In this document: positions 36,524 to 48,552 of the stretch, piece after piece
How the letters are laid out: each line of letters starts with the position of its first letter
Position numbering within the stretch: position 1 is the stretch's first letter
Assembly (NCBI GenBank): GCA_963749145.1
Contig: CAVVLN010000006.1
Span: forward strand, 372,001 to 436,000
DNA: 64,000 nucleotides
Origin: JASHPR01 sp963749145
GTDB taxonomy: Bacteria; Actinomycetota; Actinomycetes; Streptosporangiales; Streptosporangiaceae
Direction of reading: 5' to 3'
Notes under the pieces: generated by a model
Database searches by the model: none
Told to the model about the DNA's origin: nothing
The model's input: the letters and a program-made list of their open reading frames with translations, nothing else
Translations under genes and position numbers: made by a program

Positions 36524-38740
36524 GTGGATCGTTGCGCGCTGTTCGTTGATGCCGGCTATGTACTCGCCGACGGCGCTATGGCCGTTCACGGAACCCGTCA
36601 GCGGTCCTCTGTTTCCTGGGATTACGCCGGCCTGGTCAAGCTGCTGGCCGGGCTCTCCCGGGACCGCAGCGGCCTGCCCGTGCTGCGCTGCTACTGGTAC
36701 GAGGCCACGCTCGAGGGACGCCGCACTTCCGAGCACAACGCGCTGGCCGACCTGCCCGGGGTGAAGCTGCGGCTCGGCCGGATGCGCCCGGGCCGGCGCG
36801 AGGGCGTGGAAGCCGAGATGCACCGCGACCTCACCACGCTGGCCAGGAACCGCGCGGTCAGCGACGCCGTCATCGTCAGTGCGGAAGAGGATCTGGCCGA
36901 GGTCGTGGCCGAGGTGCAGGACTTCGGGCTGCGGGTGATCATCGTTCACATCACGGCCGACGGCCGCTGGACGGTCTCCCAGCCGCTGCGCCAGGAGTGC
37001 GACGACATCGTGGAGATCTCTGCCGCTCACCTGAGGCCGTTCGTGGATCTCATCGCCGGGGCCGAGCCGGGCGACCTCGACGACCAGTATCGCAACGGCA
37101 GCTACCAGCGGCGCTTCGCCAACGGGCACGGGCCCGGCTACGGCCCGATGAGCCATCAGGGCCTGCCCGCCGCGCTCCCTGCCGGGGCGACGATCTACAC
37201 CGCGCCCGTGGTCGAGGAGTACCAGCGCTCGGCGCAGCCCGGCCAGGGCCCGCTGGCGCTGTCCGCGCTGGCGGCCGCCGCGGCCGTCGGGCCGCCGCCC
37301 GCGCATCAGCCGCGCGGCGCCCAGGGCCCGGCCGCGGCCCAGCCGCCGGCGCCCCCGGCTGCGCCGCCCGCCCCGGCGGCGTCCCCGGCCGCTCCGCCTC
37401 AGGTACAGGCCCCGGCCCAGAGCCCGGCCGCCGCACCCCCTCGAGAGACCGGGCTGCATCAGCCGGGACCGGCGACCCAGGCCGGAGCTCAGAGCGCGGG
37501 TGACGCGCCCGGGCCGGCGGCGGCTCAGGCGAGCGCCCAGTTCGCTGCGGCGCAGCCGCCGGCCGCCGCCCCGGCCCCGTCCGGCTACGGTGCCCAGCCC
37601 GGCGACCCCGCCCTGTCGCCGGGCGGTTACGGATTCGCGCCGGGCCCGGGGGGCGGGCCGGACGCACCCGGACCGCAGCCGGAGCCGTCCCCGGGCCCAG
37701 GCCGGGCTGGTAGTGCCGGATCCCGGCCGCCCGCCGCCCAGGACCCGCCGCGGGCCCCCGCGCCGCCGGCTTCCGGCCAGCGGGTGCCGGTTCCGCCGTC
37801 GGCGTCGGCCGGGCCCGCGGAGGCGCCGGCGCCGCAGCCCTCGGGCGCGCCGGGACCCGCCCCGGCGGGGGCACACCAGATGCCCGCGCCGCCCTCGCCC
37901 GGACCGCAACAAGCGCCGCAGGCGCCCGCGCCGGCGCAAGCCCAGGCGCCGCAGCCGTCCGCGCCGCCGGCGGTGCCGTCGCCTCCGGGCCCCGGGCCGC
38001 AGAACCCTGTCCCGCCGGTCCCGGCTCAGCCGGCCACGTCCCAGCAGTCCCCCGTCCTGCCCGCCCCGGCTCAGCAGACCACGGCCCCGCCGCCAGCGGC
38101 GCCCCCGGGCCGGTTCTCCGATAGCCCGCCCTCGGGCCGGTTCGCCGAGCCTTCATCGCCCGGCCGGTTCTCCGATGGCCCGGCCTCCGGTCGCTTTGCC
38201 GAGCCCTCCTCCCCGGGCCGGTTCGCCGAGGGCCCGGGCCGGTTCGGCGACCCTCCCGGCCGGTTCGGCGAGAACCCGGGCCAGCCCCCCTACCCGTCGG
38301 CTCCGCCCGGCGCGTTCGGCACCGGCAGCGCACCGCACGTGTCCTACCCGCAGTACCCCGGGGCGCCATCAGCCCAGCACGCCCCGTCCGTCCCCCCATC
38401 CGGGTACTCCGCGCCGCCCCAGCCCGGGCCCTACAGCGGCCCGCAGCCGGCCGCCCACGCCGCCCTGCCCGCGCCCGTGCCGCAACCGATGGCGATGTCG
38501 CTGGCCGACGCGGTCCAGGCCGCGCACGCCGAGGGGTTCGGGTTCGGCGACGCGGTGGCCCGGGATGCCCCCGCGCTGTGGCTGGAGGCGGTGCTGGCGC
38601 GCAAGCCGCGGATGCCGTCTGATCTTGAGGCCCGGCTGCTGCAGGGCTCGGCCCTGCCCATCGACTCGCTCCTGCACGACGAGGTCAGGCACTCGCTGCG
38701 GCGCGGCTTCTGGGACGCGCTCGAGCGCTCCCGCCGTTAG
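36524..38740 (+). CDS. NYN-domain (PIN-like RNase) protein with long disordered linker
   Basis: This is a 738-residue protein. Residues 1-165 form a NYN/PIN-like nuclease domain (CALFVDAGYVLADGA with the first Asp; EMHRDLTTLARNRAVSDAVIVSAEEDL with the acidic cluster). Residues about 240-640 are a Pro/Ala/Gln/Gly-rich disordered linker that includes about seven GRF-(S/A)-(D/E) repeats. A conserved helical C-terminal domain (SLADAVQAAHAEGFGFGDAV, then GSALPIDSLLHDEVRHSLRR) closes the protein. RNA cleavage is inferred from the fold. The start is GTG 36524 with GAAGGGAAGG about 10 nt upstream. The linker is unusually long. Confidence 0.85.
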   Translation: MDRCALFVDAGYVLADGAMAVHGTRQRSSVSWDYAGLVKLLAGLSRDRSGLPVLRCYWYEATLEGRRTSEHNALADLPGVKLRLGRMRPGRREGVEAEMHRDLTTLARNRAVSDAVIVSAEEDLAEVVAEVQDFGLRVIIVHITADGRWTVSQPLRQECDDIVEISAAHLRPFVDLIAGAEPGDLDDQYRNGSYQRRFANGHGPGYGPMSHQGLPAALPAGATIYTAPVVEEYQRSAQPGQGPLALSALAAAAAVGPPPAHQPRGAQGPAAAQPPAPPAAPPAPAASPAAPPQVQAPAQSPAAAPPRETGLHQPGPATQAGAQSAGDAPGPAAAQASAQFAAAQPPAAAPAPSGYGAQPGDPALSPGGYGFAPGPGGGPDAPGPQPEPSPGPGRAGSAGSRPPAAQDPPRAPAPPASGQRVPVPPSASAGPAEAPAPQPSGAPGPAPAGAHQMPAPPSPGPQQAPQAPAPAQAQAPQPSAPPAVPSPPGPGPQNPVPPVPAQPATSQQSPVLPAPAQQTTAPPPAAPPGRFSDSPPSGRFAEPSSPGRFSDGPASGRFAEPSSPGRFAEGPGRFGDPPGRFGENPGQPPYPSAPPGAFGTGSAPHVSYPQYPGAPSAQHAPSVPPSGYSAPPQPGPYSGPQPAAHAALPAPVPQPMAMSLADAVQAAHAEGFGFGDAVARDAPALWLEAVLARKPRMPSDLEARLLQGSALPIDSLLHDEVRHSLRRGFWDALERSRR

Positions 38741-38763
38741 CGTTTCATTAGTACAACGCCGCG

Positions 38764-38791
38764 TTGCAGATCCGGTTCCGCCGGGTACCTT
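38764..38791 (+). promoter_or_regulatory. Predicted promoter of the TPR-like gene (leaderless)
   Basis: TTGCAG (38764-38769) and TACCTT (38786-38791) are spaced by 16 bp. The GTG start at 38799 follows 7 nt later, so transcription would begin at the start codon. Confidence 0.45.
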
Positions 38792-38798
38792 ACCTAAC

Positions 38799-39370
38799 GT
38801 GCCTGTTCTGAGCCGCGAGGAATTCGACGCCATCGAGTTCGACGCAGCCGCCAGCGGTGATCATGAGACCGCGGCGAGACGGATGAGCAAGCTCGCCGTG
38901 ATCGGCACGCAGACCGACTCGATGCCGCGCTCGGAGGCATTCCTGCGGGCCGGAGAGCAGTGGTTGCTCGCCGACGACCCGGCTGCGGCCGCCAGCGGGT
39001 TCCGGCTGGCGATGGCCGACGGCGGCCCGGTGTTCGTCGACCCGCGGGTGCCGCTGGCCCGGGCGCTTTTCCTGCTCGGCCGGGCCGCGGAGGCGCAGGC
39101 GCTGCTCGACAAGCTGAAGGCGGAGGGCCGCCGCGATCCGCGGACGTGCGATCTGGTCGCCGAGTTGCTGGTCGAGCGGTCCGACCTGAGCGGGGCCCTG
39201 GACTGGGCCACGGCCGGGGTCGAGCTGTGCCTGCAGCGCCAGCCGGCCGGGCCGGACGGCCCGGGCGGTGACTACGCGCCGGGCGCGTCCAGCGACGCCG
39301 AGGCCGAGCTGCGGCTGCTGCTGAGCCTGCGCTACCGGATCCGCAACGACCTCGGGCTGCCCGAGGACCG

Positions 39371-39398
<28 letters not shown>
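38799..39398 (+). CDS. Tetratricopeptide-like helical protein
   Basis: This 199-residue all-helical protein has TPR-like pairs (EAFLRAGEQWLLADDPAAAA, then FRLAMADGGPVFVDP; ARALFLLGRAAEAQALLDKL; RTCDLVAELLVERSDLSGAL). A variable GPDGPGGDYAPGA loop precedes the last helices. No catalytic residues or membrane segments are visible, and a scaffolding or adaptor role is typical of the fold. I choose GTG 38799 (VPVLSREEFDAIEFDA), as the upstream open frame is out-of-frame NYN sequence. Its last 28 bp overlap the end of convergent clpB. Confidence 0.75.
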
Positions 39399-42029
<2,631 letters not shown>

Positions 42030-42037
<8 letters not shown>

Positions 42038-42545
42038 TGTTCGTTGTCTCCTGCAATGTCGCCGCGCGGTCCTGGGCCTGCGGCCCCGGCCCGGTGTCGC
42101 CCGGTTGCGCCTGGTCCGGCGACTGAGCGGTCACCGCCGCATCCGAGCGGCGCACCGGCACCAGCGCGGCGCTTTCGTTCCGGCTCCGCAGCAGCGCGGC
42201 CAGCCGCGCGGCGACCGCGCGGGTGGACTCGAGCTCCGCCCGGAGCTGGGATATCTCGGCACGTAGTTCAGCGAGCAGCCGGCGATTGCGCTGCTGCTCG
42301 TCCTCGAGTTCCAGGATCCGCTTGATCCCGCGCGGGCTGACGCCCTCGCGGGACAGGCGCTGCACCTCGCGCAGAGCGAGGACGTCCCGCAGCGAGTAAC
42401 GGCGCCCCCCGCCCGCGGCCCGGCCCGGGGACACCAGGCCGAGCCGGTCGTAGGTGCGCAGGGTCTGAGCGTGCAGCCCCGACATCTGGGCCGCCACGGA
42501 GATGACGTACACCGGCGAGTCATCCGACAGCTCGAACTGGATCAT
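42030..42545 (-). CDS. hspR: Heat-shock repressor HspR (MerR family)
   Basis: HspR binds HAIR operators with DnaK as co-repressor and shuts off the dnaK operon and clpB. The winged-helix MerR domain reads PVYVISVAAQMSGLHAQTLR, then TYDRLGLVSPGRAAGGGRRY, with a helical dimerisation segment after it. The C-terminal tail past residue 120 is long and variable. I start at ATG 42545, with AGGGGAGA just upstream; ATG 42560 would place that sequence inside the gene. It is the fourth gene of the operon and overlaps clpB. Confidence 0.93.
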
Positions 42546-42616
42546 GTCATCTCCCCTCATCGTCTCGTTCCTTCGGTATCGCTGCGCTGGTCACTGCGGG
42601 TCATACGGCGGTCGCC

Positions 42617-43795
42617 TCATCCGGCCCGGGCCTGGCGCAGCAGGTCAGACCGCGGGTCGTCGCCGGCGGTGAGCTTGCGGAACGCCTCGAGCGTGTCGCG
42701 AGCCTCGCCCTCGAGGTTCTTGGGCACCTGCACGTTCACGGTGACCAGCAGGTCGCCCACCGTGGAGTCCGGGCGCCGGACCCCCTTGCCGGGGATCCGG
42801 AACGTACGGCCGTTCGGGGTGCCCGGCGGGATCCGGAAGTTCACCGGCATGCCGCGGTGAGTCGGCACCTTGATCTCCGCGCCGAGCGCCAGCTCGGCGA
42901 ACGTCACCGGCACCGTCACGGTCAGGTTGTGCCCGGACCGGCCGAACACCGGGTGCGACGCGACGTGCACGCGCACGTAGAGGTCCCCGGCAGGCCCGCC
43001 GCGCTCGCCCGGCGCGCCCTTGCCCTTGAGCTTGATCCGCTGGCCATCGCCGACTCCGGCCGGAATCCGCGCCTGGATGGTCCGCGTGCTCATGGCCCGC
43101 CCGCTGCCCGAGCAGGCCGGGCACGGGTCGTCCACCACCAGGCCGCGGCCGCGGCACGTCTTGCACGGCTCGGAGAAGGCGAAATTCCCCAGGTTCCGGC
43201 TGGCCTGGCCGGTGCCCTCGCAGGTGGGGCACACCCGCGGCACCGTGCCGGCCTTGGCGCCGGTCCCCTTACACGTCTGGCACGGGCCCTCCCCGGCCAG
43301 GTGCAGTGACACCGTGGCGCCGTCGATGGCGTCGCCGAAGCTCAGCGACGCCTCGGTCTCGACGTCAGCGCCGCGCCTCGGCCGCGTCGGCGTGGACCGG
43401 CCGCCGCCGCCGCCGAACATGCCGCCCAGCAGGTCACCGAGCCGGCCGCCGGCCCCGCCGCCGCCGGACCCGCCGGCCCCGCCGGCCCCGCCGCCGAACA
43501 GGTCGCCGAGGTCGAAGTTGTAGCCGCCGGCCGACCCGGGCATTCTCACGCCGCCGCCGCCGAAGAGCGAGCGGGCGTCGTCATACTCCTTGCGCCGCTT
43601 CTCATCGGACAGCACGTTGTAGGCCTCGGATATCTCCTTGAAGCGCTCCTCGGCCTTCGCGTCACCCTTGTTGGCGTCCGGGTGGTACTTGCGGGCGAGC
43701 TTGCGGTACGACTTCTTGATCTCGTCGGCACTCGCGCTCTTGGCGACGCCTAGGACCTTGTAATAGTCCTTCTCGAGGAAGTCCTTGGTGCTCAA
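42617..43795 (-). CDS. dnaJ: Co-chaperone DnaJ
   Basis: DnaJ delivers substrates to DnaK and stimulates its ATPase. The 392-residue type I J-protein has the J domain with HPD (RKYHPDANKGD near residue 38) and a long Gly-rich region with GGGAGG runs. Four zinc motifs of C-x2-C-x-G-x-G type follow (CQTCKGTG, CPTCEGTG, CKTCRGRG, CPACSGSG), then two beta domains. It is the DnaJ1 form encoded in the dnaK operon. It lies 21 bp after grpE. Confidence 0.95.
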   Translation of the reverse strand: MSTKDFLEKDYYKVLGVAKSASADEIKKSYRKLARKYHPDANKGDAKAEERFKEISEAYNVLSDEKRRKEYDDARSLFGGGGVRMPGSAGGYNFDLGDLFGGGAGGAGGSGGGGAGGRLGDLLGGMFGGGGGRSTPTRPRRGADVETEASLSFGDAIDGATVSLHLAGEGPCQTCKGTGAKAGTVPRVCPTCEGTGQASRNLGNFAFSEPCKTCRGRGLVVDDPCPACSGSGRAMSTRTIQARIPAGVGDGQRIKLKGKGAPGERGGPAGDLYVRVHVASHPVFGRSGHNLTVTVPVTFAELALGAEIKVPTHRGMPVNFRIPPGTPNGRTFRIPGKGVRRPDSTVGDLLVTVNVQVPKNLEGEARDTLEAFRKLTAGDDPRSDLLRQARAG

Positions 43796-43816
43796 CGGGC
43801 CTCTCCTCGTCGGGTC

Positions 43817-44626
43817 CTAGTCGTTGCTATGTGGATGCTCGGCACTGCTCGCGTCGTCTCCGCCGCCTTCATTGCCTCGGTGGCCGTCCCGGGCGCGGTC
43901 GCCGGGCTCGGCCGGCTCCTCCGCATCACCCGGCTCGGCGACCGCGACCCGCGCCGGGCGCAGGATGCGGTCTCCCACCTTGTAACCGGGCTGCAGGATG
44001 CGGACGCAGGTCGGCTCGGTCACGTCCGGCGAATACGAGTGCATGAGCGCCTCGTGCAGCTTCGGGTCGAACGGGTCGCCGTCCTCGCCGTAGCTGGCCA
44101 GGCCGAGCTTGACCGCCGCCGCCTCCAGCGACTCGGCGACCGACTTGAACCCGCCCGCCAGCTCGCCGTGCTCCCTGGCCCGGCCGATGTCGTCGAGCAC
44201 GGGCAGCAGTTCGGTGAGCACGTTGGCCAGGGCCTGCTCCCGGACCGCCAGCCGGTCCCGCTCGACTCGCTTGCGGTAGTTCGCGTATTCGGCCTGCAGC
44301 CGCTGCAGGTCCGCGGTGCGCTCGGCCAGCCTGGCCGTCATCTGCTCCACCTCCGCCGCCTCCGCGTCGGGAGCGGGCATGCCGCCCTGGCCACCCGGAG
44401 CCTCCGGCCGGCCCGGAGCCGACGGCCCGGCTCCGGGGATGCCCCCGGAGCCGCCGGGCTTGGACACCGCGTGCCTGCCTGGCCTGGGCTGGCCGGGCCC
44501 GCGCTGCGGGCCAGCCTGGCCCTGATCACCCTGCCGCGCGGCGTCCCTGACCTGGCCGGTGACCGGGTCGATGCGCCTGCGGTCACGGATGACCGGGCCC
44601 TGGCTGTCCTCTTCATCTGACCTCAT
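43817..44626 (-). CDS. grpE: Nucleotide exchange factor GrpE
   Basis: GrpE releases ADP from DnaK. The conserved core spans about residues 95-225, with the long coiled coil RLAERTADLQRLQAEYANYR and the beta-wing motif ILQPGYKVGDRILRPARV. At 269 residues it is longer than most because of a disordered N-terminus rich in Gly, Pro and Gln (about 1-90) and an acidic, polar C-terminus. Its ATG overlaps the dnaK stop by one base. Confidence 0.94.
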   Translation of the reverse strand: MRSDEEDSQGPVIRDRRRIDPVTGQVRDAARQGDQGQAGPQRGPGQPRPGRHAVSKPGGSGGIPGAGPSAPGRPEAPGGQGGMPAPDAEAAEVEQMTARLAERTADLQRLQAEYANYRKRVERDRLAVREQALANVLTELLPVLDDIGRAREHGELAGGFKSVAESLEAAAVKLGLASYGEDGDPFDPKLHEALMHSYSPDVTEPTCVRILQPGYKVGDRILRPARVAVAEPGDAEEPAEPGDRARDGHRGNEGGGDDASSAEHPHSND

Positions 44627-46488
44627 CAGGCGGCGCCACCTTCGGCACCCGGCTTGTCGTCGTCGACGATCTCGGCCTCGACGACGTCATCGTCGGACGA
44701 CTCGGCGTGGGCGTCCGCCCCGTCGGCCTGGCCCTCGCTCGCGGCGCTCGCCTGAGACTGGGCGTAGATCGCGGTGCCCATCTTCTGGCTGACCTGCGCG
44801 GCGTTCTCGGTGGCCGTCCTGATCGCCTCGGTGTCGGTGCCCTCGAGGGCCTTCTTCAGCTCGGCGATCGCGGCCTCGACCTCGGACTTGACGTCGGCCG
44901 GGACCTTGTCGGCGTTCTCGCCCAGGAACTTCTCCGTGGTGTAGGCGAGGCTCTCGGCGCGGTTGCGCACCTCGGCCTCCTCACGCCGCTGGCGGTCCTC
45001 CTCGGCGTACTTCTCCGCGTCCGCCATCATCCGCTCGATGTCGTCCTTGCCCAGCGCAGAGCCGCCCGTGATCTGCACGGACTGCTGCTTGCCGGTGCCC
45101 AGGTCCTTGGCCGAGACGTTCACGATGCCGTTCGCGTCGATGTCGAACGTGACCTCGATCTGCGGGATCCCGCGCGGCGCGGGAGCCAGGCCGGCCAGCT
45201 CGAACATGCCGAGCTTCTTGTTGTACTGAGCGATCTCGCGCTCGCCCTGGAACACCTGGATCTGCACGGACGGCTGATTGTCGTCGGCCGTGGTGAAGAT
45301 TTCCGAGCGCTTGGTCGGGATCGTGGTGTTGCGCTCGATCAGCTTGGTGAAGATGCCGCCCTTGGTCTCGATGCCCAGCGACAGCGGGGTCACGTCCAGC
45401 AGCAGGACGTCCTTGACCTCACCCCTGAGCACGCCGGCCTGCAGGCAGGCGCCGACCGCGACGACCTCGTCCGGGTTGACGCCCTTGTTGGGCTCCTTGC
45501 CGCCGGTCAGCTCCTTGACCAGGTCCACCACCGCGGGCATCCGGGTCGACCCGCCGACCAGCACCACGTGCTGGATGTCGCTGAGCTTCACCCCGGCGTC
45601 CTTGATCACCTGCTGGAACGGCGCCTTGCACCGGTCGAGCAGGTCGGAGGTCATCTTCTGGAACTCCGCCCGGGACAGCTTGGTGTCCAGGTGCAGCGGG
45701 CCCTGCTCCGAGTGGGTGATGTAGGGCAGGTTGATCGACGACTCGGTCGAGCTGGACAGCTCGATCTTGGTCTTCTCCGCGGTCTCCCGCAGTCGCTGCA
45801 GCGCCATCTTGTCCTTGGACAGGTCGATGCCGTAGCTGTTCTTGAAGTCCTTGACCAGCCAGTCCACGATCCGCTGGTCCCAGTCGTCGCCGCCCAGGTG
45901 GTTGTCACCGCTGGTGGCCTTCACCTCCACGACGCCCTCGCCGACCTCGAGCAGCGAGACGTCGAACGTGCCGCCGCCCAGGTCGAAGACCAGGATCGTG
46001 GCCTCGTTGTCCTTGTCCAGGTGGTAAGCCAGGGCCGCGGACGTGGGCTCGTTGATGATCCGCAGTACGTTCAGGCCGGCGATCTGCCCGGCCTCCTTGG
46101 TGGCCTGCCGCTGCGCGTCGCTGAAGTACGCGGGGACGGTGATCACCGCGTCGTTGATGGTCTCGCCCAGGTACGCCTCGGCGTCCCTCTTCAGCTTCTG
46201 CAGGATGAAGGCGCTGATCTGCTGGGCCGTGAACTTCTTCCCGTCGATGGAGACCGACCAGTCGGTGCCCATCTGCCGCTTGACCGAGCGGATCGTCCGG
46301 TCAACGTTGGTCACGGCCTGCCGCTTGGCGACCTCGCCGACGAGCACTTCCCCGTTCTTCGCGAAGGCGACCACGGACGGCGTCGTCCGCGAGCCCTCCG
46401 CGTTGGCGATGACCGTGGGCTCCCCGCCCTCGAGAACTGCGACGACGGAGTTGGTGGTCCCCAGGTCGATGCCTACCGCTCGTGCCAT
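44626..46488 (-). CDS. dnaK: Chaperone DnaK (Hsp70)
   Basis: DnaK is the ATP-driven chaperone and the co-repressor of HspR. The 620-residue protein shows phosphate-loop IDLGTTNSVVAVLEG, VFDLGGGTFDVSLLE, VLVGGSTRMPAVVDLV and the interdomain linker DVLLLDVTPLSLGIE. It has the shortened nucleotide-binding domain typical of Gram-positives and an acidic C-terminus (SSDDDVVEAEIVDDDK). It is first in dnaK-grpE-dnaJ-hspR-clpB, behind two HAIR-like sites. Start ATG 46488, preceded by AGGAC. Confidence 0.97.
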   Translation of the reverse strand: MARAVGIDLGTTNSVVAVLEGGEPTVIANAEGSRTTPSVVAFAKNGEVLVGEVAKRQAVTNVDRTIRSVKRQMGTDWSVSIDGKKFTAQQISAFILQKLKRDAEAYLGETINDAVITVPAYFSDAQRQATKEAGQIAGLNVLRIINEPTSAALAYHLDKDNEATILVFDLGGGTFDVSLLEVGEGVVEVKATSGDNHLGGDDWDQRIVDWLVKDFKNSYGIDLSKDKMALQRLRETAEKTKIELSSSTESSINLPYITHSEQGPLHLDTKLSRAEFQKMTSDLLDRCKAPFQQVIKDAGVKLSDIQHVVLVGGSTRMPAVVDLVKELTGGKEPNKGVNPDEVVAVGACLQAGVLRGEVKDVLLLDVTPLSLGIETKGGIFTKLIERNTTIPTKRSEIFTTADDNQPSVQIQVFQGEREIAQYNKKLGMFELAGLAPAPRGIPQIEVTFDIDANGIVNVSAKDLGTGKQQSVQITGGSALGKDDIERMMADAEKYAEEDRQRREEAEVRNRAESLAYTTEKFLGENADKVPADVKSEVEAAIAELKKALEGTDTEAIRTATENAAQVSQKMGTAIYAQSQASAASEGQADGADAHAESSDDDVVEAEIVDDDKPGAEGGAA

Positions 46489-46518
46489 GAGTTTTGTCCT
46501 TGTGTGATCGTTGTCTAA

Positions 46519-46539
46519 GTTGAGCCTTGTCGACGCAAG
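46519..46539 (-). promoter_or_regulatory. HAIR operator, proximal to dnaK (imperfect)
   Basis: GTTGAGC-N7-ACGCAAG matches the HspR consensus CTTGAGT-N7-ACTCAAG at 11 of 14 positions. It lies 31 bp upstream of dnaK. Confidence 0.65.
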
Positions 46540-46571
46540 TTTGCCACGCTAGCAGTTCGCTTGGCAACTGA

Positions 46572-46592
46572 CTTGAGTCTGTCTGGCTCAAC
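46572..46592 (-). promoter_or_regulatory. HAIR operator, distal to dnaK
   Basis: CTTGAGT-N7-GCTCAAC matches the HspR consensus at 12 of 14 positions, with the exact spacer. It is 53 bp from the proximal site, about five helical turns, consistent with cooperative binding. Confidence 0.8.
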
Positions 46593-46847
46593 TTTGTCAG
46601 GCCCGCTGGCATTCCCGGATCCGGGAAAAACTTGAGGCGCCCCGGGCGAGGCCGGCCCAGGCCGTGGTTGTCCGGTTTTACGGCCTCTGGCAGGTATTTT
46701 GCGGCAGCCGTGGCATCCGGCGCGAGGGGAGCGGCCGGGCTGGCGAGGATCGGCCGAGGTTGGCCGGGATCGGACCGTTCCCGCGACATTGGCCGCCCCG
46801 GGGCCGGCGCGGTGTACGGGAGGCTGGGTGGCGGGTCCGGTCTTGCC

Positions 46848-46853
46848 TACGAT
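46848..46853 (+). promoter_or_regulatory. Predicted -10 of the DUF2079 gene (leaderless)
   Basis: TACGAT ends 7 nt before the GTG at 46861. No Shine-Dalgarno is visible upstream of that start. Confidence 0.4.
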
Positions 46854-46860
46854 GTAGTCC

Positions 46861-48495
46861 GTGGTGACGCGCCGGGACGGGAGGCTGCTGGGCGCCGGTG
46901 ACCAGCCGGAGCGCCCGGATGATGGCGGGCGCCCGCCACCGGGTGCGGCCGCGACCCCCCCGGTGTCCGAGGCCACCCAGGACGCCGGAAGTGCGGCAGG
47001 CACCCCGATCACCGAGGGTGCCGCGAGCGGGCCCGGCACCGGGGCCATCACCCGGGACGAGGGCCCCGACTCCGGCCCGGGAAGCCGGCCGGACCGGGTC
47101 CCCTGGCTGATCGCCCTGGCCGTTTTCGCGGCCTACCTGCCGATCTCGCTGTTCCGCTACCTGCGCCTCGACCCGACCTCCTGGGACCTGGGCATCTTCA
47201 CCGAGTACGTCAAGCAGTACGCCCACGCCCGCGCGCCGATCGTGGACATCAGGGGAGCGGGCTACGACCTGCTCGGAGATCATTTCCACCCGATCGTGGC
47301 GCTGATAGCCCCGTTCTTCCGGCTGTTCCCCTCCCCGGTCACGCTGCTGGTGGCGCAGGCGCTGCTGGCCGCGGTGTCCGTGATCCCGGTCAGCCGGGCC
47401 GCCGCCGACAAACTCGGCACCGGCGCCGGGCGCGCGATCGGCGCCGCCTACGGGTTCTCCTGGGGCCTGCAGCAGATGGTCAACTACGACTTCCACGAGA
47501 TCGCGTTCGCGGTGCCGTTGCTGGCCTGCTCGCTGTCCGCCCTGGTCCGGGGCCGCACTCGGGCGGCCGTGTGGTGGGCCCTGCCACTGGTCTTCGTCAA
47601 GGAGGACCAGGGATTCACGCTGGCCGCCATCGGCCTGATCATCGCGATCGCCTACAAGCGGCCGCGAGCCGGGCTGCTGCTGGCGGCCTGGGGGCTGGCC
47701 TGGTCGTTCCTGGCCATTACCGTGATCATCCCGCACCTCAGCCCCACCCACGACTACATGTACTGGAGCGACGGCGGCAAGGTCAGCCCGGTCGGCGGCC
47801 ACGCCTCGGTCACCGGGCTGATCAGCCAGCTGGCCACCGGCTGGCCGGTCAAGCTGCCGACCCTGGCGCTGATCCTGCTGCCCACGGCGTTCCTCGCGCT
47901 GCGATCGCCGCTGGTGCTCGCGGTCGTGCCCAGCCTCCTGCTGCGCTTCGTCGGGACCAACAGCAACTACTGGGGCACCGACTGGCATTACAACGCGACC
48001 GTGATGCCGATCGTCTTCCTCGCCGCGATCGACGGCATGGCCCGGATCCGCGCCGCTCGGGCGGCCGGCGACCCGGTCCCGCTGGCCGGGCCGCTGGAAC
48101 GCTACGGCGCCCCGCTGATGCTGGGCGTCGCCGCGGCCCTGGCCTTCCAGTTCCCGCTGAGCCAGCTCTGGGCCCCGCAGACCTACAGCGTCGGCCCGCA
48201 CGTCGCCGCCGCCCGGGCGGCGATGGCCCGGGTGCCGGACGGGGCGACGGTGGCGACCGACCTCGACCTGCTGGCGCCGCTCGCGGTCCGCACCGACACG
48301 TTCTGGCTGGGCAACTTCTCCACCAATCCCGCCACCCAGTACGTCGTGTTCGACACCGCGAGCACGGACTGGCAGCCGCCGCCGTCCAACGTGCTGGCGT
48401 TCGTCGAGAGCCTGAACCACGGTGTGCGCTACCGCCAGATCTACGTCAACGACGGCGTCTACGTGTTCATCAGGTCCGGGGCGCCCGCCCATTAG
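46861..48495 (+). CDS. DUF2079 polytopic membrane protein
   Basis: This 544-residue protein has a disordered N-terminus (about 1-75) and about ten hydrophobic segments, starting WLIALAVFAAYLPISLFRYL. The DUF2079 core includes WDLGIFTEYVKQYA near 108, LLGDHFHPIVALIAPFFRL near 137 and MVNYDFHEIAFAVPLL near 203. A conserved HFHP and DFHE pair suggests a catalytic or metal site. Such proteins resemble GT-C glycosyltransferases topologically, but their substrates are unknown. A related-looking gene follows 57 bp downstream in the same direction. Confidence 0.82.
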   Translation: MVTRRDGRLLGAGDQPERPDDGGRPPPGAAATPPVSEATQDAGSAAGTPITEGAASGPGTGAITRDEGPDSGPGSRPDRVPWLIALAVFAAYLPISLFRYLRLDPTSWDLGIFTEYVKQYAHARAPIVDIRGAGYDLLGDHFHPIVALIAPFFRLFPSPVTLLVAQALLAAVSVIPVSRAAADKLGTGAGRAIGAAYGFSWGLQQMVNYDFHEIAFAVPLLACSLSALVRGRTRAAVWWALPLVFVKEDQGFTLAAIGLIIAIAYKRPRAGLLLAAWGLAWSFLAITVIIPHLSPTHDYMYWSDGGKVSPVGGHASVTGLISQLATGWPVKLPTLALILLPTAFLALRSPLVLAVVPSLLLRFVGTNSNYWGTDWHYNATVMPIVFLAAIDGMARIRAARAAGDPVPLAGPLERYGAPLMLGVAAALAFQFPLSQLWAPQTYSVGPHVAAARAAMARVPDGATVATDLDLLAPLAVRTDTFWLGNFSTNPATQYVVFDTASTDWQPPPSNVLAFVESLNHGVRYRQIYVNDGVYVFIRSGAPAH

Positions 48496-48552
48496 CCGCA
48501 CGCGCGCCGCCCGGGCCGCAGGGCCGGGGTCGGGGTCGGGGAAGGAGTCCGG

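Larger units (their letters stand above)
46489..46860. other. 372-bp divergent control region between dnaK and the DUF2079 gene
   Basis: It contains the two HAIR sites near dnaK and a CTTGAGG half-site at 46631-46637. At the other end lies a TACGAT -10 (46848-46853), 7 nt before the divergent GTG start at 46861. No gene is seen. Confidence 0.6.

Noticed and set aside
37050..38399. Long minus-strand open frame opposite the NYN gene
   Set aside because: Low-complexity Arg/Ala/Pro sequence that mirrors the proline-rich linker; the plus strand has recognisable domains at both ends.
46631..46651. Third HAIR site (CTTGAGG half) upstream of dnaK
   Set aside because: Only one arm matches; the second arm has too few identities.
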